Origin: Shewanella dokdonensis
GTDB taxonomy: Bacteria; Pseudomonadota; Gammaproteobacteria; Enterobacterales; Shewanellaceae
Direction of reading: 5' to 3'
DNA length: 64,000 nucleotides
NCBI RefSeq assembly: GCF_018394335.1
Contig: NZ_CP074572.1
Span: forward strand, 1,178,001 to 1,242,000
Positions 37,932 through 48,719 of this stretch are shown here, one piece after another; position 1 is the first letter of the stretch; each line of letters opens with the position of its first letter. Both the position numbers and the translations under genes were made by a program. Under the pieces are notes generated by a model. The model had not been told where the DNA came from. It saw only the letters and a list, made by a program, of their open reading frames with translations, and did no database searches.

Positions 37932-38255
37932 ATGGTCGCACTACCGAGGGTGATTCAGCAGTATTTTAAGGCGGTAAATCAGCGGGATATGTCGTTATTC
38001 AACACATGTATGGCCGCCGATATTCAAGTACAAGATGAAGGCGAAACCCACCAGGGCATAGCTAACGTCCAAGCCTGGCAACAGGCAAGCATCGCACGCT
38101 ATCAGCACCGCTGCCACGGCATATCTTGGCGGCAACAGCAAACTCTGTGGTATGTGGATACCGTCGTGACTGGTGAGTTCAGTGCTAGTCCACTCACGCT
38201 AACCATAGTATTTACGCTAGCGCAGCAGTTAATCACTCAAATGGAGTTCCGCTAA
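37932..38255 (+). CDS. SnoaL-like / NTF2-fold protein
   Basis: 107 residues; NTF2-like pattern (IQQYFKAVNQRDMSLFNTCMAADIQVQDEGETHQGIANVQAW) as in polyketide-cyclase-like SnoaL domains. Often an enzyme or ligand-binding partner of SDRs. AGGAGGACTCAGT gives a strong ribosome site. Stop overlaps the SDR start (ATG at 38255). Confidence 0.78.
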   Translation: MVALPRVIQQYFKAVNQRDMSLFNTCMAADIQVQDEGETHQGIANVQAWQQASIARYQHRCHGISWRQQQTLWYVDTVVTGEFSASPLTLTIVFTLAQQLITQMEFR

Positions 38256-39022
38256 TGACTCACACACAGACGCGGGTATTAGTAACAGGTGCCGGACAAG
38301 GGATTGGCCAAGCAATCGCGGACTATTTTGCGCAGCGTAATGCCGCGGTCATTGGCGTTGCCCGCCATATTCCTGCGCAACATAATTGCCAGCACTTTAT
38401 TGCAGCAGATTTGGCAACAACTGAAGGATGTCAGCAAGTCGCTGATTCGCTGATGGCACATTGGGACTCACTGGAGGTGATAGTGCATGTTGTGGGTGGT
38501 TCTACCTCACCCGGCGGCGGAGTGTTAGCCCTAACCGATGCACTCTGGCAACAGGAGCTTAATTTGAACCTGCTCAGTGCGGTACGTCTTGATCGGCTAT
38601 TACTGCCGTTGTTGTTGCCAAGACAACAGGGAGCCATTATTCATGTATCTTCGATTCAGAGCAAAATGCCATTACATGAATCCACCTTGGCTTATGCCGC
38701 CGCCAAAGCGGCACTGACCAATTACAGCAAAGGACTGTCGCGACAACTGGGGCCGTTGGGCATCCGGGTTAACGCCGTCAGCCCTGGTTATACGGCCACC
38801 CAGGCCGCAGAGGCGCTGGTCGCACGCTTAGCTGCCCACGCCGGGAATACTCTCGAACAAACTCGGCAACAGTTGATGGACAGCCTTGGTGGCATTGACC
38901 TAGGCCGTCCCAATCGCCCAGAAGAGGTTGCCGCATTGGTGGGCTTTTTAGCCTCGCCAGAAGCCGCCGCCATTCACGGCGTCGATTATGTAATTGACGG
39001 TGGTACACTGCCTACAGTGTGA
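38255..39022 (+). CDS. SDR family oxidoreductase
   Basis: 255 residues, classical short-chain dehydrogenase: cofactor loop TGAGQGIG (residues 11-18), VVGG in place of NNAG, catalytic Ser in HVSSIQSK, YAAAK (Tyr, Lys), and SPGYTAT. Probably NADPH-dependent. Operon partner of the SnoaL protein (overlap) and the WYL regulator 25 bp downstream. Substrate unknown. Confidence 0.88.
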   Translation: MTHTQTRVLVTGAGQGIGQAIADYFAQRNAAVIGVARHIPAQHNCQHFIAADLATTEGCQQVADSLMAHWDSLEVIVHVVGGSTSPGGGVLALTDALWQQELNLNLLSAVRLDRLLLPLLLPRQQGAIIHVSSIQSKMPLHESTLAYAAAKAALTNYSKGLSRQLGPLGIRVNAVSPGYTATQAAEALVARLAAHAGNTLEQTRQQLMDSLGGIDLGRPNRPEEVAALVGFLASPEAAAIHGVDYVIDGGTLPTV

Positions 39023-39046
39023 GACAACGAACTTGGAGGTAACAGG

Positions 39047-39982
39047 GTGAACCGCGTTGATCGTTTGCTGGCCATGATCCTCTATCTTCAAGGGCGGCGT
39101 TACAGCAGTGCTCGCCAGTTGGCTGAGCACTTTAGTCTCAGTGAGCGTACCGTATATCGCGATCTAGCGGCCTTGGGCGATGCGGGGGTACCCGTCAGTA
39201 TGAGTGCCGGGCGAGGCTATCGCTTGCTGGCAGATTACCATCTACCGCCAGTGAATTTCAGTCCAGAAGAAGCTGGCGCGCTGCTAACCGGTGGTTTGTT
39301 ATTGACCCATCACAGCGGCAAAACGACCCAACGCCATCTGCAATCAGCGCTGGCCAAAATTCGCGCGGTCAGTTCTGGGGTTAATCAACCTTATTTGGAT
39401 ATGCTGCCCCAAACCATGGTAGTTACGGCCACAAACAGTGGTGAAGAGGAGCTATCGCTACTGCAACAAGCCATTGTGCAGCAACAGGTCCTGACCTTTG
39501 ACTATTGCCGCTATCTGGATACAGCTTACCAGCACCGCGAAGTGGAAGCTCACGGATTGGTGTTTTATCTGCAACGCTGGCACCTCATCGCTTGGTGTCG
39601 CACGCGCCAAGCATTCCGCGATTTTCGCGTCGACCGGATGAAAGCACTGGAACTGACCACCACCACGTTTATAGCGCGGCCCAGTTTTTCGCTGGAACGC
39701 TATATTGCCAAACAGATGCCGTCACCTACATTGCAGGGAGAAATTCTGCTGGATAATACCTTGCTTGATAAGGCTAAACGCGAGTGGTGGCTCGGTTTGA
39801 GGGTTATCACTTCTAGCGAGCAACACAGCCATCTTGAGCTGCATTGTCATGATTGGCATTCACTCGCGGCATGGCTCTTGTCGTTAGGTACTAAGGTGCA
39901 AATACTTGGCCCAGTGGCACTGCAACAAGCTTTACTGGCGCAGGCGGCACAAGCGCTGCGTCATCATCAACCGTCGGAATAA
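39047..39982 (+). CDS. YafY-type HTH-WYL transcriptional regulator
   Basis: 311 residues: N-terminal HTH_11 (SSARQLAEHFSLSERTVYRDLAALGDAGVPV), WYL ligand-binding domain (LTFDYCRYLD.., RWHLIAWCRTRQAFRDFRVDRM) and C-terminal WCX extension. GTG start with AGGTAACAGG upstream. Likely controls its own SnoaL-SDR operon. Confidence 0.88.
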   Translation: MNRVDRLLAMILYLQGRRYSSARQLAEHFSLSERTVYRDLAALGDAGVPVSMSAGRGYRLLADYHLPPVNFSPEEAGALLTGGLLLTHHSGKTTQRHLQSALAKIRAVSSGVNQPYLDMLPQTMVVTATNSGEEELSLLQQAIVQQQVLTFDYCRYLDTAYQHREVEAHGLVFYLQRWHLIAWCRTRQAFRDFRVDRMKALELTTTTFIARPSFSLERYIAKQMPSPTLQGEILLDNTLLDKAKREWWLGLRVITSSEQHSHLELHCHDWHSLAAWLLSLGTKVQILGPVALQQALLAQAAQALRHHQPSE

Positions 39983-40111
39983 AGTTCCGTAAGACCGACT
40001 GATCATTGATCTTGATCATAAACAAAAATATTTAAAGATTTATCGCTTGCACCTTATATAACATTGCGCCATCATCACGTTGTAATTTAACTACAGGACG
40101 AAATTTCTGTG

Positions 40112-40474
40112 ATGCGAAATTTGCTGTTAATAACAACATTGGCAATGATGCTAATCAGTCAGGCGCTAGCGCCAAGACTGGTTTCTGCTATGCCAATGTC
40201 ACAGCAAATGTTTGCCAACAGCCAAACCACAGAATCGCATGCCACCATGACTTGTTGTCAGGGTAAGATGGATTGTAAATATTGCAATTCTGCCGCTGAT
40301 AACTGTGGTCAGATGGGTAATTGTGCCAATCACTGCACCAATTTGGCATCGGCCATCGTTCCCCTCACCTTTTCACAACCACAACCCATGCTGACACAAG
40401 AAATTTCTTGTCCTAGCTGGAGTGTGCAAACCGCTGTTATTGGCGTCCAGACTCCACCGCCTAATTTCCTATAA
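40112..40474 (+). CDS. Small exported cysteine/methionine-rich protein, probably copper-linked
   Basis: 120 residues from ATG 40112, with a signal peptide (cleavage after VSA) and a mature part rich in metal ligands: TMTCCQGKMDCKYCNSAADNCGQMGNCANHC holds eight Cys within about 30 residues along with Met and His. Not a named family I recognise. It lies upstream of HMBD and CusAB genes, so periplasmic copper/silver binding or sensing is the reasonable inference. Confidence 0.65.
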   Translation: MRNLLLITTLAMMLISQALAPRLVSAMPMSQQMFANSQTTESHATMTCCQGKMDCKYCNSAADNCGQMGNCANHCTNLASAIVPLTFSQPQPMLTQEISCPSWSVQTAVIGVQTPPPNFL

Positions 40475-40547
40475 TTCTTTTTAACATCTTGTTTTAAAAG
40501 GCTTAAGCCTAACTAACTATTGTTTATAGAATTCTAGGAGTACGGTT

Positions 40548-41001
40548 ATGTTCTCAAAAACTACTTTAGCAACTATTGCTGCATCTGCCTTATCTTTGTC
40601 TACTCTGTTTGTGGCACCACTCACTCAAGCAGCACAAGTCTTTGTACCTGATGACCTGCAAATACTGAGTGTGGATGGCCATTCTGGCGACCAGAGCAAT
40701 AACACACTGCAACTGAACCAAGGCTCACATGTCCTGGTGGTACAGTACCGTGACCTGTTTTCAGGTGTCACCGCCGAAGACTCTGCCACTTGGGTTAAGT
40801 CTCAGCCGCTTTATTTGCAGTTCTCTGTAGACACTAAGGACGTTGCCTTGACTACCCCAACACTGGATGATGTCGCGGATGCACAAACCTACCTGAAACA
40901 TCCTTACTTGGATATCTACACCAATAAAGACAACAGTCGCCGACTTGCTTTACAGCCTGGCGGCAGATGTCATTGCGGATCTGTTATCAGCGAAACGCTA
41001 A
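40548..41001 (+). CDS. DUF2057 (YccT-like) exported protein, 3' part disturbed
   Basis: Signal peptide (cleavage after TQA, about residue 28), then a DUF2057-type N-terminal half (DLQILSVDGHSGD..NTLQLNQGSHVLVVQYRDL). Around 40938-40960 the frame appears to change: the original frame runs on to 41063 with unlikely residues, while another frame gives a plausible C-terminus (LLYSLAADVIADLLSAKR) ending at 41001. At about 151 residues it is shorter than usual DUF2057 proteins (about 200), so a deletion may also be present. Function unknown. Confidence 0.6.
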
Positions 41002-41063
41002 TGGAGTTATTGAGGCTCGGTGTTGTGTTGATATCACCACTTGCCACGCTTAACAGCCAATAG

Positions 41064-41401
41064 TCTCCTGATGCGAAGATGGGCAACATGTTGCAAACGT
41101 GCTTCCCGACACGACCCACCATCATCGCGCTGACTGCAAGGGATTCTGCAATAGGGACTATTGACTGGTGACATTTGTGACAGACATAAAACTAGCTGTC
41201 GGTTTCCTGGCCGACAGTTAGGTGTCTGAGACTGCCGTCACTACGCCGCTGCCTCACTTTCAATGAAGACGCGACTGAATTTATCACCGACTAAATAGCT
41301 CGGAGTATCAAATTCATTCTCGGAACTTAACTAAACGGTTTTTTAATTATTTTTAGGTGATCTCTCAATCATTGAAAGCTCACCTGTAATTGGAGTCAGA
41401 T
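41064..41401. other. 338-bp intergenic region before the HMBD gene
   Basis: No supportable gene. It contains a stem CTGTCGG/CCGACAG (41196-41202, 41211-41217) that could terminate the DUF2057 transcript, and an AGGTGA...TCACCT inverted pair around 41355-41385 upstream of the HMBD gene that might be regulatory. Confidence 0.45.
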
Positions 41402-41716
41402 ATGAAATCATTAACAACATTGCTTTTTATTGCTTTCCTTGGTTTAGGCTTAACAGGTTATAGCTATGCCGCCGAACCCGCCACCCAGCAACATAAGCAG
41501 GCGGCAACCGAGGTTTATCACTGCCCGATGCACCCAGAAGAAACTGGCCATAAAGGCGATAGCTGCCCTATATGTGGCATGAAAATGGTGCCTGCCGATA
41601 ATCAAGGGAAAAACACCATGAAAAACATGCCAATGCAAGGTAAGCCAGCAACAAACACCAATAAAACTCAACATGACATGCACGACATGTCAAATATGAA
41701 CATGCACCAGCACTAA
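41402..41716 (+). CDS. Secreted heavy-metal-binding-domain (HMBD) peptide
   Basis: 104 residues from ATG 41402. Signal peptide (cleavage after YAA), one HMBD (YHCPMHPEETGHKGDSCPICGMKM, YHS-like) and a Met/His-rich tail (MHDMSNMNMHQH). Such proteins bind Cu+ or Ag+ in the periplasm and hand it to CusB-type adaptors. It lies 26 bp before the cusB-like gene on the same strand, in the same transcript. Confidence 0.82.
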   Translation: MKSLTTLLFIAFLGLGLTGYSYAAEPATQQHKQAATEVYHCPMHPEETGHKGDSCPICGMKMVPADNQGKNTMKNMPMQGKPATNTNKTQHDMHDMSNMNMHQH

Positions 41717-41742
41717 TCGGCCAGCGGGTGGAGATGAGGCAT

Positions 41743-43284
41743 ATGAGCAATAACCACAAACGTCGTCAGTTGGCCTGTGTCCTGAGTCTGGTATTGGCAA
41801 CCGGCTCGCAATGGAGCTTACAGGCGCAGGCGCTGACCAATGAACATCCACAATCGGCGCAGCAAACCAGTGCTGCCGCTCAGGGCGCATATTATTGCCC
41901 GATGCATCCGCAAGAGCGCAGCGACAAACCGGGTCGCTGCCCTATCTGCGGCATGTTTCTGGTCAAGGATGACGCCACTGAGCCTAAGCAGTCACCCGCT
42001 GAGCCTAAGATAACCGCGCCTACGGGCGCGGCCTCTCAACCTGCCATGGTCATGCCTGGGGATAAGCCGATGACGGCTCAGCAGGCAAGTAATACCCAAA
42101 AAGTCTTCAGTCAGGTCGACACGGCCCAAGGCTCACATGGCGGCACTATCAAATATGTTTGCCCGATGCACCCACAGATTGTGATGGATGCGCCCGGCAC
42201 TTGCCCTATCTGTGGTATGACCCTGCAAAAGGTGGAGATGGGCGGTCAGCAAGATACCGTCAAGGTCGAGGTCTCAGGGCAGATACAGCAAGCGTTGGCG
42301 CTCAAGGTCGCCAAGGCGTCACGGCAAACCATGTGGCGCTCGGTCAATACCGTGGGTGAAGTCGGCTATGACGAGAGTCAAATCACCCATATTCACTCGC
42401 GGGTGAGCGGCTGGATAGAGAAGCTCACGGTGCAGTCGTCTGGGGATGAAATCAAGAAAGGGCAGCTGTTATATGAAATCTATTCGCCTGAGTTGGTGAA
42501 TGCCCAGGATGACTATCTGCTGGCCCAAGACACCCTCAAACGCTCGGGCAACAGTGAACGTTATCAGGAGTTGCTGCGCAAAGCGGGCTTACGTCTGGAA
42601 CTGCTGGGGTTAACCCAAGGGCAAATCCAACAGTTGGCGAAATCCGGCAAGACCCAGTATCGGGTGCCTTTTTATGCTGAAAGCAGCGGCTTTGTGAAAA
42701 ACCTGGATATCCGGGATGGTATGTACCTGCAACCCGCTACCGAAATCTTGTCCATGGTCGATTTGGATAAGGTATGGGTCATCGCCGATGTCTTTGAAAA
42801 TGAACAAAGCTGGCTGGCGGTAGGACAACCGGCGGATGTCAGTATTCCTGCTATGGGCATCAAGGCCTTGCAGGGCAAAATCGATTATATCTATCCGGAA
42901 CTAGACCCGGTCACTCGCAGCTTGCGCGTGCGGGTGGTGTTACCCAATAACGGGGAACATCTGCGGCCTAACACGCTCGCCAAAGTCTCCTTGTTTGGCG
43001 GTGCCAATGAAAATGCCTTGGTTATCCCACAAGAAGCGTTGATCCAAACCGGCAAAGAAAACCGGGTCATCGTGCAAGCCCCCGACCACAGCTTTACCGC
43101 TCGGCGGGTGGATGTGGGCATGATGAGCCGCGGCATGGTGCAAATCTTAAGTGGCCTCAATGACGGCGAGAGCGTGGTGCTTTCCGGCCAATTCCTGCTG
43201 GATTCCGAAGCCAGTCTCAAGGGCAGCTTAATGCGTCTTAGCAATCAGCATCAGGAGGCACACAATGCTGAAGACCATCATTGA
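41743..43284 (+). CDS. cusB: CusB-like RND periplasmic adaptor with two HMBDs
   Basis: 513 residues from ATG 41743 (alternatives: ATG 41734, GTG 41728). A signal peptide is followed by two HMBD modules ([22 protein letters not shown] and [22 protein letters not shown]), then the membrane-fusion core: barrel-sandwich/lipoyl ([25 protein letters not shown]), alpha-hairpin and beta-barrel ([22 protein letters not shown]). Picks up copper/silver and opens the CusA pump. Overlaps cusA by 20 bases. The doubled HMBD plus the separate HMBD peptide give high metal-binding capacity. Confidence 0.88.
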   Translation: MSNNHKRRQLACVLSLVLATGSQWSLQAQALTNEHPQSAQQTSAAAQGAYYCPMHPQERSDKPGRCPICGMFLVKDDATEPKQSPAEPKITAPTGAASQPAMVMPGDKPMTAQQASNTQKVFSQVDTAQGSHGGTIKYVCPMHPQIVMDAPGTCPICGMTLQKVEMGGQQDTVKVEVSGQIQQALALKVAKASRQTMWRSVNTVGEVGYDESQITHIHSRVSGWIEKLTVQSSGDEIKKGQLLYEIYSPELVNAQDDYLLAQDTLKRSGNSERYQELLRKAGLRLELLGLTQGQIQQLAKSGKTQYRVPFYAESSGFVKNLDIRDGMYLQPATEILSMVDLDKVWVIADVFENEQSWLAVGQPADVSIPAMGIKALQGKIDYIYPELDPVTRSLRVRVVLPNNGEHLRPNTLAKVSLFGGANENALVIPQEALIQTGKENRVIVQAPDHSFTARRVDVGMMSRGMVQILSGLNDGESVVLSGQFLLDSEASLKGSLMRLSNQHQEAHNAEDHH

Positions 43285-46200
43285 TGCCTCCATTCGCCAA
43301 CGCGTGATGGTGCTGGTGCTGGCCGTGATAGTGATGGCGGTGGGCATTCATGCCATGAAACAAACCCCGCTGGATGCCCTGCCAGATCTGTCCGATGTGC
43401 AGGTGATTATTAAAACCGCATATCCCGGCCAAGCCCCTAAATTGGTGGAAGATCAAATCACCTATCCGCTCTCCACCGCCATGCTCGCCGTACCGGGAGC
43501 CAAAACCGTCCGCGGTTTCTCGATGTTCGGTGACTCTTACGTGTATGTGATTTTCGAAGATGGCACCGATATCTACTGGGCCCGGTCTCGGGTACTGGAA
43601 TACCTGAGCCAGCTTGGCAGCCGCCGCCAGAGGGCGTACAGCCATCATTAGGGCCTGACGCGTCCGGTGTGGGTTGGGTATTTGAATACGCCTTGGTGGA
43701 CAAAAGCGGCAACCTCGATTTGTCACAATTGAAGAGTCTGCAAGACTGGTACTTAAAACTGGAATTGCAGAGTGTGCCGGGGGTGTCTGAAGTCGCCACC
43801 GTGGGCGGCATGGAGCAAACTTACCAAATCGTGCTCGACCCGGATAAACTGGCCATCTACAAACTGGACATTGCCAGCGTGAAAGCCGCGATTACCAAGG
43901 CCAACAGCGAAGTGGGCGGCTCGGTTGTGGAAATGGCCGAAGCCGAATACATGGTGCGCGCCAAAGGCTATCGGCAAACCCTGAAAGACTTTGGTGAAAT
44001 TCCATTAGGCATCGCCAGCCCCTCCGGCACCCCGCTGCTGTTGCGCGATGTGGCCACCATCCGCAAAGGCCCGGCGGCCCGGCGCGGCATTGTGGAGCTT
44101 AATGGCGAAGGCGAAACCGTGGGCGGCATTATCGTCATGCGTTATGGCGAAAACGCCCTCTCCACCATCAAAGCCGTGAAAGCCAAACTAGAGCAGTTAA
44201 AAGCCGGTCTGCCAAAGGGCGTAGAAATCGTCCCCACCTATGACCGTTCGACCCTGATTGAGAACTCTGTCGAAAACCTGGTGCATAAGGTGCTTGAAGA
44301 GATGGTGGTAGTCAGCATTGTCTGCCTCCTGTTTTTGATGCACGCCCGCTCCACCTTGGTGGCGGTGATCACCTTGCCGATGTCAATTCTGATGGCGTTT
44401 ATCGTCATGAATCACATGGGTGTCAATGCCAACATCATGAGTCTGGGGGCATTGCCATCGCCATCGGTGCGGTGGTGGACGGCGCGATTGTGATGATTGA
44501 AAACATGCACAAGCATCTGGAGCATTTTCAACATGAGCATGACCGACGCCCCAATATCACCGAGCACTGGCACATTGTGGCCGAATCCTCCAAAGAGGTG
44601 GGCCCGGCGCTGTTCTTCTCGCTGCTGATCATCACCCTCAGCTTTGTACCGGTGTTTGCGTTGGAAGACCAAGAAGGCCGCTTGTTTACCCCGTTGGCCT
44701 ACACCAAAACCTTTGCCATGGGCGCGGCGGCGATTTTGTCAGTCACTTTAGTGCCTATTCTGATGGGGCTGTTTATTCGGGGCAAAATCCCCTCTGAGAC
44801 CAGTAACCCCATCAGTCGCGTGCTGATCGCCGGCTACAAACCGCTCCTGTCGTTAGTGCTGCGGTTTCCCAAACTGACCTTAGTGTTAGCCATTGTGACC
44901 CTCATCAGCGCTTGGTATCCGGCGACCCGCATGGGGAGCGAGTTTATGCCCGATCTGGAAGAAGGCGATCTGCTGTACATGCCCACCACCTTACCGGGGA
45001 TCAGTGCCGGCAAGGCCTCAGAGCTGTTGCAGCAAACCGACCGGTTGATCAAAACCGTTCCCGAAGTCAAACGGGTCTTTGGTAAAGTCGGCCGCGCCGA
45101 AACCGCCACCGACCCGGCACCGCTGACCATGTTGGAAACCACCATCATGCTCAAACCGAAGGACGAATGGCGGCCGGGGATAAAACTGGAAGATGTGATT
45201 GACCAGCTGCAAAAGACAGTGAAAATCCCGGGGCTCACCAACGCTTGGGTGCAACCGATCAAGACCCGTATCGACATGCTGTCAACCGGGATCAAGACCC
45301 CAGTGGGGATTAAGATCACCGGTTCAGACATTAACGAGCTGCAAAGTATTGGGGCGCAGATTGAAGCGATTTTGATGCAACAACCCCATACCCGCTCCGC
45401 CTATGCCGAACGTGTGGGGGCGGCCGTTACATCGATATCACGCCGAACCTGGAAGTGGCTTCCCGCTACGGCATGACCCTCAGCGACATCCAGGATGTGG
45501 TGCGTTACGCCATTGGTGGGGCCGATGTGGGTGAATCCGTGCAAGGGGCAGAGCGTTACCCCATCAACCTGCGTTATCCCCGCGATATCCGTGACAACAT
45601 TGAAAAGCTACGGAATTTACCGGTCGTCACCAAATCGGGTCACTATCTGCCGCTGCGCAATCTGGCGGATATTGAGATCACCGATGGTGCGCCCTCACTG
45701 AAAAGCGAGAATGGCCGCTTGATCTCGTGGGTGTTTGTCGATATCAAAGGCACCTCCATTGGTGAGTATATTGATACCGTCAAACCCATCCTCGCCGCCA
45801 ATGTCAAACTGCCACCGCGCTATAGCTATAGCTTTGCGGGCCAATATGAATATATGCAGCGCGTCACCGCCAAACTGGAACAAGTGGTGCCCATGGCGTT
45901 AGCCGTGATCTTCATTCTGTTGATGATGACCTTTGGGTCGGCGCAACAGGCGGCCATTATCATGTTGTCACTGCCCTTTGCGCTGGTGGGCAGTACCTGG
46001 GTGCTGTATGGCTTGGGATACAACTTCTCCGCCGCGGTCGCGGTGGGGATGATTGCACTAGCAGGGGTGGCCGCAGAGTTTGGGGTGGTGATGTTGGTCT
46101 ATCTCAACAACGCCATCAAACATCGGCAAGAGCACAATATGTACCACAGCGTTAGCGACCTGAAAGCCGCCCTGATGGAAGGAGCAGTCATGCGTATTCG

Positions 46201-46396
46201 TCCCAAAGCGATGACAGTTGCCACCATCTTCTTTGGGTTACTGCCCATCATGTGGGGTGCCGGCTCAGGTAACGAAGTGATGCAAAAGATTGCTGCACCT
46301 ATGGTGGGCGGCATGATCACCGCCCCCATCCTGTCACTGTTTGTGCTGCCTGCGATTTACTTGCTGCTGTATCGCAGTAAATTGCAACGGGATTAA
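43265..46396 (+). CDS. cusA: CusA-like heavy-metal RND efflux pump (three frameshifts)
   Basis: About 1044 residues after repair, 12 membrane helices; HME-RND family. Seen are [57 protein letters not shown] (TM4 acidic proton relay with DGAIVM), [12 protein letters not shown] and [14 protein letters not shown]. Three Met typical of the metal relay are plausible but not proven. Breaks fall at about 43631-43640 (CCGCCG run) and in G5 runs at 44445-44449 and 45416-45420; each needs one extra base. No cusC/TolC-type outer-membrane gene is adjacent. Followed by a strong terminator. Confidence 0.9.
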
Positions 46397-46415
46397 GATG
46401 TAGCGGCTTAACAAC

Positions 46416-46446
46416 AAGGCCAGTCAGCAACTCACTGACTGGCCTT
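46416..46446 (+). terminator. Rho-independent terminator after cusA
   Basis: AAGGCCAGTCAG (46416-46427) and CTGACTGGCCTT (46435-46446) make a perfect 12-bp stem with a 7-base loop, followed by TATTTT. Confidence 0.85.
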
Positions 46447-46723
46447 TATTTTGGCTCACTGATAATGTTTGGCTGGCACGCTATTACCGCTAGCCAACGC
46501 GCCCCATGTTCTGATACATCATCAACACCTGAGGATCATTATCCTCCATTCGCCATCGAAAATTGTATCGCGGCACAGACAACGCAAGGCTCATAGTGAT
46601 GAACGAACACGCACCATGGAAACATTCTCTGTCGCCATCTTGGTGCCGAGCAAGTTCCGTAGCAGCTAATAGAGTCAGTTTTCGCCATCATCAGAGAACT
46701 CAGCAGTCGCGCCCGTCATATTG
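46447..46723. other. Gap with an unassigned 66-codon open frame on the minus strand
   Basis: The minus strand is open from 46687 to a TAG at 46490-46492 (contains ARHQDGDRECFHGA and PRYNFRWRMEDNDPQ) but has no start near its upstream end. Could be the C-terminal scrap of a lost gene or chance; I did not recognise the product. Confidence 0.3.
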
Positions 46724-47463
46724 TTAGGCGTTGGCACCACCATCGACCACAATTCCGGTTCCAGTGATCTGCCCAGCTTCAGGGCTGGCGAGGAAGGCCA
46801 CTGCGGCAGCAACATCTTCAGGTTTACCAAAACGCCCGAGGGCAGTCAGTGCACGTTGCACATCAGCAAAATCCCCTCAGCAGGGTTCAGATCAGTATCG
46901 GTAGAGCCAGGATGTACAATATTTACGGTAATGCCACGCGGCCCTAGTTCGCGAGCCAAGCCACGAGTCAGTGCTAACAACGCAGATTTGGTGGCCGCAT
47001 AAACCGACATGCCAGGAACAGAAACACGCTCAGCGGCACTAGAACCGATGGAGATGATGCGACCACCGTTAGTCAAATGTGGAATAGCGGCTTTAGATGC
47101 AACAATCACCCCACGGATATTCACATCCAGCAGCGCATTAATCTGCTCAAGAGGCATATCGACCAGCATTCCTGATGGACCGATACCCGCATTGTTCACC
47201 AGAATATCCAGCCCGCCCAGCAAAGTTGCCGCCTTATCAACCGATGCAGCCACTGCAATAGCATCGCCACTGTCAGCTTGGATCGCAAAGGCACGCCGCC
47301 CCAGCGCTTCGATGGTACCAACAACGGTTTTCGCTGCCGCTGCCGAGTGCTGATAAGTGATCACCACGTCTGCGCCACGTTCCGCCAGTGTAATGGCAAT
47401 TGCCGCACCAATCCCACGAGATGCTCCGGTAACCAGCGCACATTTTCCAGCAAGTTCACTCAT
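46724..47463 (-). CDS. SDR family oxidoreductase, FabG-like (one frameshift)
   Basis: About 246 residues after repair: [12 protein letters not shown] cofactor loop, NNAG (ILVNNAGIG), catalytic Ser (SIGSSAAER), YAATKSAL, and after the break the typical C-terminal [29 protein letters not shown]. The C4 run at 46873-46876 lacks one base. Start ATG 47463 begins the conserved domain. NADPH-dependent 3-oxoacyl-reductase-like; substrate unknown. Stands alone. Confidence 0.85.
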
Positions 47464-47810
47464 ATTCACTCCATATTGTATTGATCACTACATAAACTGC
47501 ATAATAACTGGAGATGCACACTCAATCAATTGCCGTACCTCAAAGTGGCATAAGCGGAAACACATCTTTGGCTCAGCCAATAAACGGCTGATAAGGCAAG
47601 ATAGCGCCTAGAACATGAGTGTTTGAGCGACGAGTATCATTGATAAATTTTCTCGGTTTTGCTCTGACACTAAATCGGCGTTATTTCATACGGTTTTTAT
47701 GAGTAGCAATTGCAGTCAATGTTGCGCTATAAAACATTATCGCGGTATTTGCTATGCGATGAATTTCAAGCGCTCGCGCTAAAGCGGATAAACAGAAGGT
47801 AGTAAGACGC
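47464..47810. other. Divergent promoter region of SDR and PaiB genes
   Basis: About 347 bp with no coding sequence I can support; must contain the promoters of the SDR (minus) and PaiB (plus). No clear operator. Confidence 0.5.
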
Positions 47811-48422
47811 ATGTATGTACCTCAAACGATGGCATTAACCGATCCACAAGCTATCGCGTCACTCATTGATGCCTACGGTTTTGGCATGTTAATTTCGCCC
47901 GACTTAGAAGTCACCCATCTACCCTTACTGTATGAATCTAAAGGTGAAAATACTAAAATTTTCGGGCATATGTCGCGGGCAAATCCACAATGGCAGGCAT
48001 TAAGTGGAAAACGGGTTTCGGTGGTGTTCAACGGACCGCATTCATACATCTCGCCTAAATGGTATGTTTCCAACCCGGCGGTTCCAACGTGGAACTATGC
48101 TGCCGTTCAATGTTATGGCGTATTCCAGACGCTGGGAGACAAGGAGACTTTGGAAGTCATTCATCAACTAATCCATAAATATGAAGCTGAAATTCTCAAT
48201 GATACGCAGCTGCTGCCTGCTGTTTATGTGGATAAATTATTAAAGGCGGTGGTGGGCTTTCAGGTCGTCGTTGATAACATTCACGCCAAAGAGAAGCTTG
48301 GTCAGCATAAAATGCCCGCGGATCAACGCAGTGTTTTTAATGCCTTGAAAAACAGCCCATCCACTGATGCAAATCAACTTTACGAATACATGCAACAACG
48401 TCACCAAGGAACCGGCGGTTAA
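47811..48422 (+). CDS. PaiB-family FMN-binding regulator/enzyme
   Basis: 203 residues of the PaiB (FMN_bind_2) family: MYVPQTMALTDP, LPLLYE, FGHMSRANPQWQ, VVFNGPHSYISPKWY, VPTWNYAAVQCYG are family hallmarks. Split-barrel flavin fold; B. subtilis PaiB is a negative regulator of sporulation and degradative enzymes, but in Gram-negatives the role is unclear. Intact. Confidence 0.87.
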   Translation: MYVPQTMALTDPQAIASLIDAYGFGMLISPDLEVTHLPLLYESKGENTKIFGHMSRANPQWQALSGKRVSVVFNGPHSYISPKWYVSNPAVPTWNYAAVQCYGVFQTLGDKETLEVIHQLIHKYEAEILNDTQLLPAVYVDKLLKAVVGFQVVVDNIHAKEKLGQHKMPADQRSVFNALKNSPSTDANQLYEYMQQRHQGTGG

Positions 48423-48719
48423 CCATGATAAGGGGAGATTCATCGCAATTTATCCGCGGTAGGCAAGATTTCTATCATGGCTCGCCTCGCTATAACAAAC
48501 GGTACAGATTGCTCATCTCAAGGCAGCCGCGCATCAGCCAAATGGCGGTTAACTTATCAGATAAACGCCGGGTAATGCTTTCCATTAGTCGTGATATGCG
48601 CATCATTTAAGGAACGATGATTCCTTGATAGAAATGATTAGCCTCATATGCTGATAAATGGCAACATCTGCACTAAATGCAGCCATTTAATACATGATCA
48701 ACAGAATAAAATCATTTGC
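48423..48719. other. Intergenic stretch after paiB
   Basis: A 61-codon reading frame at 48425-48610 (very basic, unrecognised) is the only open stretch; it lacks a clear ribosome site. I do not call it a gene. The remainder is AT-rich. Confidence 0.4.

Noticed and set aside
46490..46687. 66-codon open stretch on the minus strand after cusA
   Set aside because: No start codon at its upstream end and no recognised product; kept only as a note on the gap.
48425..48610. 61-codon reading frame after paiB
   Set aside because: Very basic composition, no ribosome-binding site, no recognisable domain; likely chance.
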